From the IMG/VR virus record IMGVR_UViG_3300018412_000013, positions 41,334-105,333 of that record: a DNA stretch of 64,000 bases; one strand, 5' to 3'. The notes beneath the pieces were generated by a model that saw nothing but the letters and a program-made list of their open reading frames with translations, made no database searches and was not told the origin of the DNA. The DNA is from a virus. Shown here piece after piece: positions 26,786-34,950 of the stretch. Position 1 is the first letter of the stretch. Each line of letters opens with the position of its first letter. The translations under genes were made by a program, and so were the position numbers.

Positions 26786-27112
26786 CTTTACTTGCCTAAT
26801 ATTTTGAGGGGGGTACCGAGCAGAGCGAGGTGGGGGGAGATACCCCCCTCTATCTAATATTAGAAATAGTATTATGAAACTGTGAGTACTCAATACTCAC
26901 AGAGGAGATCATGAACACTGTGTACTGATAGACAGTACACACATGAGAGACATTTAAGCCCTACTATCGTACTATAACCTGATGATTCTATCTACTCTCC
27001 TAGAAAGAGAGTAGATAGGGTTATAGACTGTATTTAGGGATATTATGATTTATCTGTTTACTTTGAGTAAACAGAGTAGTAAGTACTGAATACTTAGAAA
27101 AGGAGAAAAGAG
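26786..27112. other. Non-coding gap with a series of short hairpins
   Basis: 327 bases without a supported ORF. In order: a G/C-rich stretch with GGGGGG...CCCCCC (26812-26851), CTGTGAGTA/TACTCACAG (about 26879-26901), GTGTACTG/CAGTACAC (about 26920-26940), CTACTCTC/GAGAGTAG (about 26994-27016) and CTGTTTACT/AGTAAACAG (about 27053-27073). Stems are 8-9 bp with 3-7 base loops and unrelated sequences. The next gene has GGAGAAAAGAG as ribosome site. Confidence 0.6.
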
Positions 27113-27706
27113 ATGAGTCGATTAGTATGTGGATTGGGTATCAATGACATAGAGAACCCTGTCGTGATTAAAGACAATGGTCTGATTGTCTATCGATGTC
27201 CATTCTACGCCAGATGGCACCATATGTTAAGTTTGGCTAAAAAGCGTGGCTATGACGTGTGTCCTGAGTTTCTTAAGTTTAGTGGATATAAGGCCTTTTT
27301 AAAGCGCAGTGGGTATACTGACGGTAAACTCGTCCTGTTACTGCCGGCTTATCTAAGCACCTCAGTCATTGACCCTACCTCCGTTGCCGTATTAGACGCT
27401 CACCAGGTTCGCTACATTACGAATATCCGTTGGAGTCGTAAAGCCCTACCTTGGGTAACAGCACGTAACAGAGGCTACGTAGGTGACTTAACCCTACACT
27501 ATCCAGTCACGCATCGTGCTACCCATCGTGGGGATAACGAGCTGGATATTCATCTACGATGCTTAGCGGATAAGATTAAAGACTTAACTCACTTAGCTGA
27601 GGAGTATCGTACTAACCCATGGACCTTTCACAGCTTACGTCGGCTAGTTTCCCATATGGAGAATTCCTTTAAGGAATGTCTCCCTTATGCCCCTGACCCA
27701 TTTTAA
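27113..27706 (+). CDS. Hypothetical protein, 197 aa, HNH/AP2-like family remnant
   Basis: Pattern LVCGLGINDIENPV, then YARWHHMLSLAKKRGYDVCPEFLKFSGYKAFL, resembles phage proteins of the form GxGxND-Y-x-x-W-x-x-M...F..F..W that are linked to mobile HNH or AP2-type modules. Paralogous to the 26177 product. Catalytic residues are not evident, so it may be a degenerate or purely DNA-binding derivative. Confidence 0.6.
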   Translation: MSRLVCGLGINDIENPVVIKDNGLIVYRCPFYARWHHMLSLAKKRGYDVCPEFLKFSGYKAFLKRSGYTDGKLVLLLPAYLSTSVIDPTSVAVLDAHQVRYITNIRWSRKALPWVTARNRGYVGDLTLHYPVTHRATHRGDNELDIHLRCLADKIKDLTHLAEEYRTNPWTFHSLRRLVSHMENSFKECLPYAPDPF

Positions 27707-27712
27707 TCAATT

Positions 27713-27750
27713 CTCCCTCTTTACGGAGGGAGTTTCCTATTTCTTTTTTT
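27713..27750 (+). terminator. Rho-independent-type terminator
   Basis: CTCCCTC pairs with GGAGGGAG around TTTAC, then TTTCCTATTTCTTTTTTT. Confidence 0.7.
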
Positions 27751-27972
27751 GTAATTATTATTTACAGACTCGTGTTATATAGGTAGTGGATAACCGACAT
27801 TTGCCTCCAGCAAATGGGTAGGGGATTATGATCTTAAAAGAATCTAGAAAGATCTTGTAAATAGATCGTGAAAATTAACAAGGTAATCCTATGTAGGTTT
27901 TACCTAAAACAACGTCGTTATTCACTCAGCCTCAATCGACTAAGGGTATCCATTTACCCTAGGAGAATGATC

Positions 27973-28356
27973 ATGCTCACAGGAAACTACATAGAAATGT
28001 TTGAAGTATTAGGAATTAGTCTAGGGTACCTTATCCTCATCGTGCTATTTCTGACGATTGCCGTAGGCAGCTTCATTGCTGCAGGGCCATTTAATCAAAA
28101 TGCCATGGATGCCGTCAAAGAAGAAGAGATAGAGCGGTTAGCACTAATCCTCAAAACCAAACTCATCTATAGTCCTCGCTTATCTAACCCTAAGCGATGG
28201 ATACAACACCGATGTTCCAAACACTGTAAGAACACTTCCCTAGAATCTAAGTTTACGTCACACGACATTGACACCATTGTCATGAAGGCACGGGTATTAG
28301 TCCATGACTATCGTCGTACCGTAGGTCGCCTAAAAGAGGAAGGTAAACTCATATAA
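27973..28356 (+). CDS. Membrane-anchored protein, 127 aa
   Basis: Start ATG 27973 fits AGGAGA at 27961-27966; the GTG at 27868 and ATG at 27967 are rejected for lack of spacing. N-terminal helix (LGISLGYLILIVLFLTIAVG, about 12-31), then a basic, Cys/His-containing cytoplasmic domain (RWIQHRCSKHCKNTS). First of three small membrane genes. Function unknown. Confidence 0.65.
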   Translation: MLTGNYIEMFEVLGISLGYLILIVLFLTIAVGSFIAAGPFNQNAMDAVKEEEIERLALILKTKLIYSPRLSNPKRWIQHRCSKHCKNTSLESKFTSHDIDTIVMKARVLVHDYRRTVGRLKEEGKLI

Positions 28357-28374
28357 CAACTAAGTAGGCTAGCT

Positions 28375-28761
28375 ATGGACGCGGAGCGCGAACTCATCTA
28401 CCAACTCCTCTCCATTGCCGGTATTATCGCCGGTGGCATCTTTGCGATATGGAAGGGGTATTTACAAAAAAAGAATACTCGCCTGGAACTCATCACCGTC
28501 AATAAGAAACGGGAGATTCAGAAAGAGAAAGTATTCATTGCAAAATTCATTGCCTCTATCGCCTTAATGCTGGCACGTACTGAAAATGCCCCTTTAGGAG
28601 GGCGTCATTTCTCTAGAGCAAAGGAGTTCTATCTAGAGTATGGACATCTATTAGGTCATGAGCCTAAGGTGTACCCTGGACTGTTTAAGCTTGCTAAGAA
28701 GATAGCGGTACGTGACTTGTCTCAGGGAGTAGACCCGGAGTCTTACTACGATGAAGATTAA
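28375..28761 (+). CDS. Membrane-anchored protein, 128 aa
   Basis: N-terminal helix (LLSIAGIIAGGIFAIWKGYL, about 11-30) followed by a Lys/Arg-rich stretch (KKNTRLELITVNKKREIQKEK) and a helical soluble domain. Same topology as the gene upstream, 18 bases away. Possibly an inner-membrane effector; unknown. Confidence 0.65.
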   Translation: MDAERELIYQLLSIAGIIAGGIFAIWKGYLQKKNTRLELITVNKKREIQKEKVFIAKFIASIALMLARTENAPLGGRHFSRAKEFYLEYGHLLGHEPKVYPGLFKLAKKIAVRDLSQGVDPESYYDED

Positions 28762-28810
28762 CCGGGTACTATAATTAAATGTGTGAAACTGACAGTAGGG
28801 AAGGTTGTCA

Positions 28811-29098
28811 ATGATAGTACGCTTGAGTTTAGTGCTCCTTGCGTTATGGTCATTCTACAGCTTGTCTGTCTTCGTACATACGCGTGTTATTCCAGTTGAT
28901 AGCCCATGGGTAGTTGCTTTAGAAAGCAATTCCCATGATAGTGCTATCATTCCAGCCGGAATAGCGCTGGAGCGACGAATTGAATCCGGGATTATCCAAT
29001 CTTGTGTAGACCACAAGAAGAATGGCCCGGCATTCGTAGATGGACATAGATGTGACCATAACACACAACAATACCGGTTGGTTTGGGAAACAGGCTGA
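28811..29098 (+). CDS. Small exported or membrane-anchored protein, 95 aa
   Basis: ATG 28811 has GGGAAGG at 28798-28804; the TTG at 28805 is too close to it. N-terminus MIVRLSLVLLALWSFYSLSVF is a signal peptide or anchor. The mature part carries two Cys (SCVDHKK and HRCDH) that could form a disulfide in the periplasm. Unknown function. Confidence 0.6.
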   Translation: MIVRLSLVLLALWSFYSLSVFVHTRVIPVDSPWVVALESNSHDSAIIPAGIALERRIESGIIQSCVDHKKNGPAFVDGHRCDHNTQQYRLVWETG

Positions 29099-29237
29099 AT
29101 GTATGGTTAATCTATACGACGCCTAAAATGGCTTAAGTCCCATATATCTTTTTGTTTATTAGACCGTCCATAGATAGGTCAGCCTTAAATGGCAAAACAA
29201 AACAGTCCGTCAATACTGAGAGATTGATATAAGACCT

Positions 29238-29285
29238 CCTAGGGAGATAGCTAATGCTATCTCCCTAGGCACTCTTATCTTTTTT
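29238..29285. terminator. Bidirectional terminator
   Basis: CCTAGGGAGATAG pairs perfectly with CTATCTCCCTAGG around CTAATG, followed by TCTTTTTTCTTTTT. It lies between converging genes. Confidence 0.8.
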
Positions 29286-29289
29286 CTTT

Positions 29290-30066
29290 TTAATAGATAC
29301 CGCCTAACATGATACCGATATGTTCACGGCTGGCTTCAGGGTCACTGAAGATGGCGATGCGATGGAACGTGTCCTCGATGAATTCTTGATATCGCACATA
29401 CGCGTCTTCCATCTGGTCTAGCCGACTCAGTAAACGGTCGTTAGGCGTACCACCAGTCGATGAACCACTGCCAATTTGAATGGATACGCGGTTGTAGACA
29501 ATGGCTTCGGTCGCCATCACGCAGAGGTTAGCAAAGTCTCTCCAGTAAGCTTTATCGACAGTAGAGAACTGCTCGTCATAGGAAAGAACGCATTTTAACC
29601 AAGCAATACCGCCTAGCGTTTCATGTACCAGTACGGTATTCGGACCGACTAATCGTACATTCGAAATTCCTGCACTTTCAAAAGGTGTAGAGGACGCCAA
29701 CATGGCATTCGCGGCATTAGTTAATGGGTCTGACCCAGTATCGAAGTTATTCCTACGTGCCCCGTACTCGATGGCCATTACTCTGGAGATTTCGCGTCCT
29801 TGAGTCATAGAGGTAGGTATGCGGTAGATGTAGGCGCCTTCAGCAACAGTCGGTGTTAGTCCAGACAAATCAATGTTCGTGTGTTGACCACCGATGGTGT
29901 TAAGGTCTGGTAATACAAACTGGTCAATGACTTCACTCTTAATGAGCCATTCCAAAGAAGTCGTGTTATGTCGTTGATAGAGGGAATGTTGTTTAAAGGC
30001 CATATTAAGTAAATCGTAAGGAATACGGTTTCTAATATGGGATATGACGTAATCGATTAATTCCAT
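29290..30066 (-). CDS. Hypothetical protein, possibly virion, 258 aa
   Basis: Minus-strand soluble protein beginning MELIDYVISHIRNRIPYDLL. Mixed alpha/beta; contains a flexible GSGSSTGGTPNDR loop near residue 201 then a helical C-terminus. It is divergent from PhuZ and, like the other minus-strand genes here, stands alone. A late structural role is plausible but unproven. Confidence 0.6.
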   Translation of the reverse strand: MELIDYVISHIRNRIPYDLLNMAFKQHSLYQRHNTTSLEWLIKSEVIDQFVLPDLNTIGGQHTNIDLSGLTPTVAEGAYIYRIPTSMTQGREISRVMAIEYGARRNNFDTGSDPLTNAANAMLASSTPFESAGISNVRLVGPNTVLVHETLGGIAWLKCVLSYDEQFSTVDKAYWRDFANLCVMATEAIVYNRVSIQIGSGSSTGGTPNDRLLSRLDQMEDAYVRYQEFIEDTFHRIAIFSDPEASREHIGIMLGGIY

Positions 30067-30159
30067 TGCTCTCGGCCCCTTTGTGGTCTTTTACGGGTGA
30101 CGTGAATAGGATAGGGTATGGGCCCTAGTATACATAATGTTTAAAAGGAAAACAACACA

Positions 30160-31161
30160 ATGAAAACCAAACTAATGATTTACGGCTGTGGTGGTACAGG
30201 ACTTAACCTACTGCAGGATGTGATTGACCACCCTAATCTACCGACTCAATCACCGGTAGATGCTGTACGTATTGACCTGTCTAACGCAAACGAGCGTAAG
30301 GACTGTCCTCTACCAAATTACTCTATTCCTGGTACCGGCGCTGGTAAAGACCGTGCTTTAGCACTCGAACAAACACGTCCTCACATTGACGACATCCTTA
30401 AGCAGCACTTACCTGGCACCAACAACATCGTACTGTTCAGTGCCGCAGGCGGTACGGGTTCAGTCGTTGGTCCTCTTATTATCGCTGAACTGTTACGTCG
30501 CGGACATTCTGTAACAGCCTTTGTAGTAGGTTCTACCTTAACGGGTAAGCACTGTAAGAACACACATAAAACATTGCTTACCTTACAGCAGCAAGTACGC
30601 AACATTAAAGTGCCTTTAGCATTGGCGTATTATGAGAACGCAGAAACTGAGACTGAGACAGGTCGTAAAGGTAATCGCCCTATGGTCGATAAGACGATTG
30701 CTAACGATATTTACCGTATGTCTCTTCTTTCTTCAGAAACACATCGTGAGCTTGACCGTAACGACTTTAAGAACTTCTTAGACTATCGTAAAGTTACCGA
30801 TGTACCACCACAGCTTACCGAAATTATCTTTGGTGTAGTGGGCGATGAGAACGCGAATGACTTTAGCGCATACCAAGGTTCCGTTATCAGTTCTGTCTCT
30901 GTGCTACGCTCTAAAGCCGATACGGGTCCTGACTTAGGTCAGCCTTATGGCGCCGAAGGTTACTATCAAGAAGAAGTCGTAGAAGAGTACGGTGATAAAG
31001 CCCATGGCCAATGTGCGATTCTGACAACATTGAATCTAAGCACCTATATGGATAATGTGCTGGCACGACTACAGCATTTAGAAGAAGTGGAAGAAAACCT
31101 AAAGCGCGATAACGGTTTCCGCTGTGATATTGCTTCTGATGACGATGACGTCCTACTATAA
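30160..31161 (+). CDS. phuZ: PhuZ phage tubulin/FtsZ-like GTPase (phiKZ gp39-like)
   Basis: 333 aa, normal for PhuZ. It forms dynamic filaments that centre the phage nucleus and deliver capsids to it. The tubulin signature GGTGS lies in LFSAAGGTGSVVGP (residues 97-101); the N-terminal nucleotide loop GCGGTGLNLL (about 9-18) and the PGTGAGKDR loop (about 58-65) are also present. The C-terminus is acidic (RCDIASDDDDVLL), like the PhuZ tail that makes longitudinal contacts. Upstream leader AAAAGGAAAA; a candidate start region ATACATAATG lies 30 bases before. This is a hallmark of nucleus-forming jumbo phages. Confidence 0.93.
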   Translation: MKTKLMIYGCGGTGLNLLQDVIDHPNLPTQSPVDAVRIDLSNANERKDCPLPNYSIPGTGAGKDRALALEQTRPHIDDILKQHLPGTNNIVLFSAAGGTGSVVGPLIIAELLRRGHSVTAFVVGSTLTGKHCKNTHKTLLTLQQQVRNIKVPLALAYYENAETETETGRKGNRPMVDKTIANDIYRMSLLSSETHRELDRNDFKNFLDYRKVTDVPPQLTEIIFGVVGDENANDFSAYQGSVISSVSVLRSKADTGPDLGQPYGAEGYYQEEVVEEYGDKAHGQCAILTTLNLSTYMDNVLARLQHLEEVEENLKRDNGFRCDIASDDDDVLL

Positions 31162-31182
31162 CCATTAAAATCCAAATAATTC

Positions 31183-31202
31183 TGTTACCTATATTACCTG
31201 GG
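31183..31202 (+). promoter_or_regulatory. Candidate phage promoter
   Basis: TGTTACCTATATTACCTGGG contains the core CCTATATTAC. The first gene of the nine-gene cassette begins at 31229. Confidence 0.6.
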
Positions 31203-31228
31203 TAGCAGAATTATTAATGGAGTTTCTT

Positions 31229-31597
31229 ATGCATACTGCATATATTCAATCTTTAACCCCTGAGCAAATACAGTTATTAAACCACGTTATACAAACCTAT
31301 GACTCTTCCTTTGTGCCGTCCTCCTCGCGTCATGTATCATACCGCTTACGCATCTACGAACAAATCATTGGAACGCTATTAGCGGAACACTGGGGGGCGA
31401 GGTTTAAACCCCATCTTACCCAGAGCTATGTCCAGCTACAGCAGTATGTCAGAACCTGTACCAATAAAGAAATACTTTTAAGTGTTTTAAAACCCATTCC
31501 ATTGTGGCAAGTAACTTTCCATGTGGAGTTTATTGACCCTGTGTCGTTTATTGTCTATGAAGAAGGAGCAAGAAGGCCATGCGCCCCGATTATTTAA
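31229..31597 (+). CDS. Cassette protein 1, hypothetical, 122 aa
   Basis: ATG 31229 follows ATGGAG at 31217-31222; the in-frame ATG at 31217 is itself part of that ribosome site. Helical protein ending in strands (WQVTFHVEFIDPVSFIVYEE). The strand-D-x-strand ending recurs in the following genes, suggesting a shared fold. First gene of a tight overlapping run, directly behind a promoter motif. Confidence 0.65.
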   Translation: MHTAYIQSLTPEQIQLLNHVIQTYDSSFVPSSSRHVSYRLRIYEQIIGTLLAEHWGARFKPHLTQSYVQLQQYVRTCTNKEILLSVLKPIPLWQVTFHVEFIDPVSFIVYEEGARRPCAPII

Positions 31598-32076
31598 AAT
31601 CCATGGTACTGGATACCTACACTCTCGCTTCTAGACTACTGTCCCATGCTGACTATATGCAACACGAACTAATGCAGCCATGGCCATTTCCTTTTAAGCC
31701 CACTATCGAAGTCTTCCAAGGAATGCTAGTAGCCCATGCTAAAGACATCGTAGAGTATAGTCTATGTGCCCACATTCGTGGACATCATGATTCTCAGCTA
31801 GAGCTATGCTGTCAATCCCTAACGGGACGTAATAATCCAGAACAGGCTCAGTCCTTAAAGCGCTTCTATAATGAAATCGCAGGAATGGACTGGCATGAGC
31901 GAATCATTGCTTTAGTCGGTACACAAACCTACGACATCTGGAATATTGATGCGACACCCGACACAGTAGTCATCGTACATATAGGTGATTTTCGAATAAT
32001 GGAGTGGGAACGAGACCATATGGAAAACGGAGAGTATTATGCAGACCCCATTACTATTAGGAATTCACGACGTTAA
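31579..32076 (+). CDS. Cassette protein 2, hypothetical, 165 aa
   Basis: Overlaps gene 1 by 19 bases; ribosome site AGAAGGAGCAAGAAGG. Helical body (LASRLLSHADYMQHELMQPW) and C-terminal strands (WNIDATPDTVVIVHIGDF). Function unknown; probably co-translated with its neighbours. Confidence 0.65.
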   Translation: MRPDYLKSMVLDTYTLASRLLSHADYMQHELMQPWPFPFKPTIEVFQGMLVAHAKDIVEYSLCAHIRGHHDSQLELCCQSLTGRNNPEQAQSLKRFYNEIAGMDWHERIIALVGTQTYDIWNIDATPDTVVIVHIGDFRIMEWERDHMENGEYYADPITIRNSRR

Positions 32077-32440
32077 GGAGTGCCTGGGTGCGACTCTAGA
32101 GACCTATGGGTTTGTGTTCCATGGGCCTCTAGAAGAAATCGTTAAGCACGAATTCGAATGTCATTTCTATGGTAAGACCTTTCGTGACCTCACGGTATCT
32201 CCGTTAGAAGAGTACTTTGACAATAACCGTGTTCCTACCGATTACCGCCACTACATATACTCCGTGTTAGCAGAACAGTTCAGTCGCCTTATTGACCGCA
32301 TTGTTGATAGCCAAGCACGTGAGTATTACCATTACCAATTAGAATGGGTAGATAACCTTACCGTCTATTTACATAGATTGGAACCTACTCTTACCGATAC
32401 ATCTAGTTCATCACTGGAGGGACTGTTATGCAGTTATTAG
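32039..32440 (+). CDS. Cassette protein 3, hypothetical, 133 aa
   Basis: Begins 38 bases inside gene 2 in another frame. Helical with acidic patches, then strands (YHYQLEWVDNLTVYLHRLE) in the same strand-D-x-strand pattern as its neighbours. Unknown function. Confidence 0.65.
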   Translation: MQTPLLLGIHDVKECLGATLETYGFVFHGPLEEIVKHEFECHFYGKTFRDLTVSPLEEYFDNNRVPTDYRHYIYSVLAEQFSRLIDRIVDSQAREYYHYQLEWVDNLTVYLHRLEPTLTDTSSSSLEGLLCSY

Positions 32441-33126
32441 TAAACCACCACGATGCAGGTAGTCCGTATTATCGTAATAAAGCACTAGCCGCGGTTGCGG
32501 CTAGTGCTTTATATTCTTTAGCACAGACTTTTCTTTGCAGAACGTATAATCGTCATCAGGACTTGAATGAAGTGAACGGCATGTTCCGTCACGCTATTTC
32601 TGCCCTATTGAACGAAACCCCGGTCGAGCACTACTACGACCCAGAACCATGTAGCTGTACCACACATTATGTCCAGTGCCCCCAATGTTTAGATAAACAA
32701 AATACATTAAGTGCGTCTGGCCTAGTATTAGATAGTCTACCCTTTGCTGATTTACATGTCCAGAACTGCGAGTGTTATGACCAAGAAAGCATTTGCCAGT
32801 CATGTCTGATGAACGAGCAATATGAACGTGAAATTGAAATGATCATTTACGAGTTGTCTAACAACATGATGATTACACGCGAAATGATAGACTTTCTAAT
32901 GGCTTACCCGTCACCAAACGTTTATCTGATTGACGATAATACCATCATGTTAACTGACCAAAACTTGCCTCAGTACAGCCTGCCTGCGTATAATAACACT
33001 GCTCCTGGATTTGGAGTATTCCGTAATGCAATGGTGGGTGGTCCAGTGCAGAGCATAAAGTCCTATCTTAACGCTACACCAACACATGTCTTTTATCCTC
33101 ATGCGCTAATGGATGCAGAGTTATGA
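32428..33126 (+). CDS. Cassette protein 4 with two zinc modules, 232 aa
   Basis: Ribosome site GGAGGGAC precedes the ATG, which lies inside gene 3. Two clusters of identical spacing, CSCTTHYVQCPQC and CECYDQESICQSC (C-x-C-x6-C-x2-C), lie about 70-115 and should each bind zinc. The C-terminal region has NVYLIDDNTIMLTD like its neighbours. A perfect 15-bp hairpin lies inside the coding sequence at 32478-32511. Possibly nucleic-acid binding; unknown. Confidence 0.65.
   Translation: MQLLVNHHDAGSPYYRNKALAAVAASALYSLAQTFLCRTYNRHQDLNEVNGMFRHAISALLNETPVEHYYDPEPCSCTTHYVQCPQCLDKQNTLSASGLVLDSLPFADLHVQNCECYDQESICQSCLMNEQYEREIEMIIYELSNNMMITREMIDFLMAYPSPNVYLIDDNTIMLTDQNLPQYSLPAYNNTAPGFGVFRNAMVGGPVQSIKSYLNATPTHVFYPHALMDAEL
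32478..32511 (+). other. Perfect 15-bp hairpin inside a coding sequence
   Basis: TAAAGCACTAGCCGC pairs without mismatch with GCGGCTAGTGCTTTA around a GGTT loop, followed by TATTCTTTA. It encodes residues about 17-28 of cassette protein 4. Confidence 0.85.
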
Positions 33127-33464
33127 AGTTAGTCATCCATTTTAAACATATTCACCTCCTACAGGGCATTCCTGTAGGGAGTGACTTATGGGAGATGTGG
33201 AAACTGGCAATAGAGATGCACTGCTGGAATATTCCGCATAGTGAGATACGCGCTGAGTTACAGGAATTTGAAGGGTGTTTTAATAATGGTAATGTAGACT
33301 GGAAGGTAGAATTTACAGACATTATAGATACCATAATCCACACACTAGCATCCTCAGCTAAACAAGACCACAGCGCGCTATTATGTGAGTATGATGGTCT
33401 AACGCTGGATGACATCGATGTGTTGGATTCGGAAAGTCTAATATTGGAGTTTAACAATGAGTAA
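33123..33464 (+). CDS. Cassette protein 5, hypothetical, 113 aa
   Basis: ATGA overlap with the previous stop (33123-33126). Helical with Trp-rich N-terminal half; ends DDIDVLDSESLILEFNNE, the same strand-D-x-strand ending as the others. Unknown function. Confidence 0.65.
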   Translation: MKLVIHFKHIHLLQGIPVGSDLWEMWKLAIEMHCWNIPHSEIRAELQEFEGCFNNGNVDWKVEFTDIIDTIIHTLASSAKQDHSALLCEYDGLTLDDIDVLDSESLILEFNNE

Positions 33465-33816
33465 CTTTATTGTATTGTTGCACCATGAAGACATCATGGA
33501 CTACATCGAAGGCACTGACTATACCTTTAAGCATGCCTTAGGGGTCTGGGTACGTGGTCTTATTATGGGTCGGTCAGAAATGGCCATCTTTAAAGACGTT
33601 GAGACTCTCTTTAGTGGACCAGAAGAAGAGTTTGAAGACTTCTGTGATGATGTCACTACGATTATGGCCAATATCGATGAGGGTAGTCTCAGGCGAGTTA
33701 AGTCTCTTTACTGTGCCAAGGAAGAAGAGATAGGCGCCAGTGCCTTAGCGTGCTATGTCGAGGTTAATGCTATTGACCAGCATACGCTAGGCTTTACCGT
33801 AACAGGGATAAAGTAA
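33457..33816 (+). CDS. Cassette protein 6, hypothetical, 119 aa
   Basis: Overlaps gene 5 by 8 bases. Acidic helical body (SGPEEEFEDFCDDVTTIM) and strand ending YVEVNAIDQHTLGFTVTG. Unknown function. Confidence 0.65.
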   Translation: MSNFIVLLHHEDIMDYIEGTDYTFKHALGVWVRGLIMGRSEMAIFKDVETLFSGPEEEFEDFCDDVTTIMANIDEGSLRRVKSLYCAKEEEIGASALACYVEVNAIDQHTLGFTVTGIK

Positions 33817-34173
33817 ATGTCTAAATACTTACACCGAGTCGTGGCCCCGTCTAATGGCGTACTAGAGCAAATCCTAGGAAGGTTCTGCAGTAGTAATGTT
33901 CCACCGGACGATTTTGAGACTCGTCTCAGGGATGTTCTTAGCTTTACCTACTCTACAGTTCGTGGAATAGAATGCGAACCGTTCCCTTTCGAAACCCTAG
34001 AAGGAGATAAAATCGTTAAGGCAAGACTTCAGCTATTTAAGCAAATCATAAGTAGCCTTAGTGAGGCTGCCCTAGTCGAACTGAGGTATGACTCTTCTGT
34101 GGGTAATGACCTCATCTTTTTAACGGTGACCTATGAGCCAAAACCCAACATCCCCAACCCCCACTATCGGTAA
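33817..34173 (+). CDS. Cassette protein 7, hypothetical, 118 aa
   Basis: Starts directly after the previous stop. Ends with strands (ALVELRYDSSVGNDLIFLTV) and a Pro/Asn tail. Same general shape as its neighbours. Unknown function. Confidence 0.65.
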   Translation: MSKYLHRVVAPSNGVLEQILGRFCSSNVPPDDFETRLRDVLSFTYSTVRGIECEPFPFETLEGDKIVKARLQLFKQIISSLSEAALVELRYDSSVGNDLIFLTVTYEPKPNIPNPHYR

Positions 34174-34570
34174 CCTTCAGCAAATGATAATCCAGGTCAT
34201 AGGGATACAGAAACTGATTAACCTTTATCCAGAGGGATTTTCAGTGATGATTAAACCTACCCTGGACTGTCTATTGCAAGGCATCCGTGATAGAGATGAT
34301 ATATTAGAACATCTCTACGAAGATACCTGTGAAGGGTTATTGGTCCGTGTTTGCCACTGTCACTCCATGCGCATGGACTGTGCTGACTGTGAAGACATGG
34401 CCCACGTTGATAGTCTAGCCATCGGGCTGTTAGACGCCCTTTTAGAACTACTGTTAAAATCGGACTTAGTATTGGATGAGATGGCAGTCTTTCTTTCACC
34501 GAGTCATTTCTTTGACTACCAAGTCCGTGTATTGGACAATGATAGTCTAGTACTTGATAAGAGGCTATAA
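34133..34570 (+). CDS. Cassette protein 8 with zinc module, 145 aa
   Basis: Begins 41 bases inside gene 7; the start is not certain (an internal ATG at 34184 is an alternative). Contains CHCHSMRMDCADC, exactly the C-x-C-x6-C-x2-C spacing of cassette protein 4. Ends YQVRVLDNDSLVLDKRL. Probably a diverged relative of protein 4. Unknown function. Confidence 0.62.
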   Translation: MSQNPTSPTPTIGNLQQMIIQVIGIQKLINLYPEGFSVMIKPTLDCLLQGIRDRDDILEHLYEDTCEGLLVRVCHCHSMRMDCADCEDMAHVDSLAIGLLDALLELLLKSDLVLDEMAVFLSPSHFFDYQVRVLDNDSLVLDKRL

Positions 34571-34572
34571 CA

Positions 34573-34920
34573 ATGGAACCCTTTGAAAAGGTCTCTTTAA
34601 TCATAAGAGACCCCTCTTTAAGTGAATATGTCACTAAACTCAAAGAGATACACTGGTATGACTTACCCATTGAAAACGAAGTCGACCCATTCGTGTACGC
34701 TCAAGAAATGTTCTTAAAGTTAAATAACGACATTTATGGCGCCACTCAAGGTAAGTACTGTGACCCTGAAATTGTAGATGCCTTCTTAGAGTTTAAAGCC
34801 AAACTCGAGCACTCCATTGCATCCAATCATTACTTACCTCTCTATCGCTTAGAACACCTTACACTGGCTAGTGTAGAGTTTGTTTCCATGGACGGCGATG
34901 TTGTCGCTGTCTTTGATTAA
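34573..34920 (+). CDS. Cassette protein 9, hypothetical, 115 aa
   Basis: Starts 2 bases after the previous stop. Acidic, helical, with strand ending ASVEFVSMDGDVVAVFD. Last clear member of the cassette; the next gene has its own leader. Unknown function. Confidence 0.65.
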   Translation: MEPFEKVSLIIRDPSLSEYVTKLKEIHWYDLPIENEVDPFVYAQEMFLKLNNDIYGATQGKYCDPEIVDAFLEFKAKLEHSIASNHYLPLYRLEHLTLASVEFVSMDGDVVAVFD

Positions 34921-34950
34921 AAGAATCTAGTAGGATTAAGGAGATTACCC

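Noticed and set aside
26880-27075. CRISPR-like array in the hairpin-rich gap
   Set aside because: The hairpins are not repeats of each other and there are no equal spacers or cas genes.
27770-27786. Minus-strand copy of the promoter motif (TTATATAGGT)
   Set aside because: It would drive antisense RNA into the 27113 gene and lacks the flanking AAAAC extension; probably chance.
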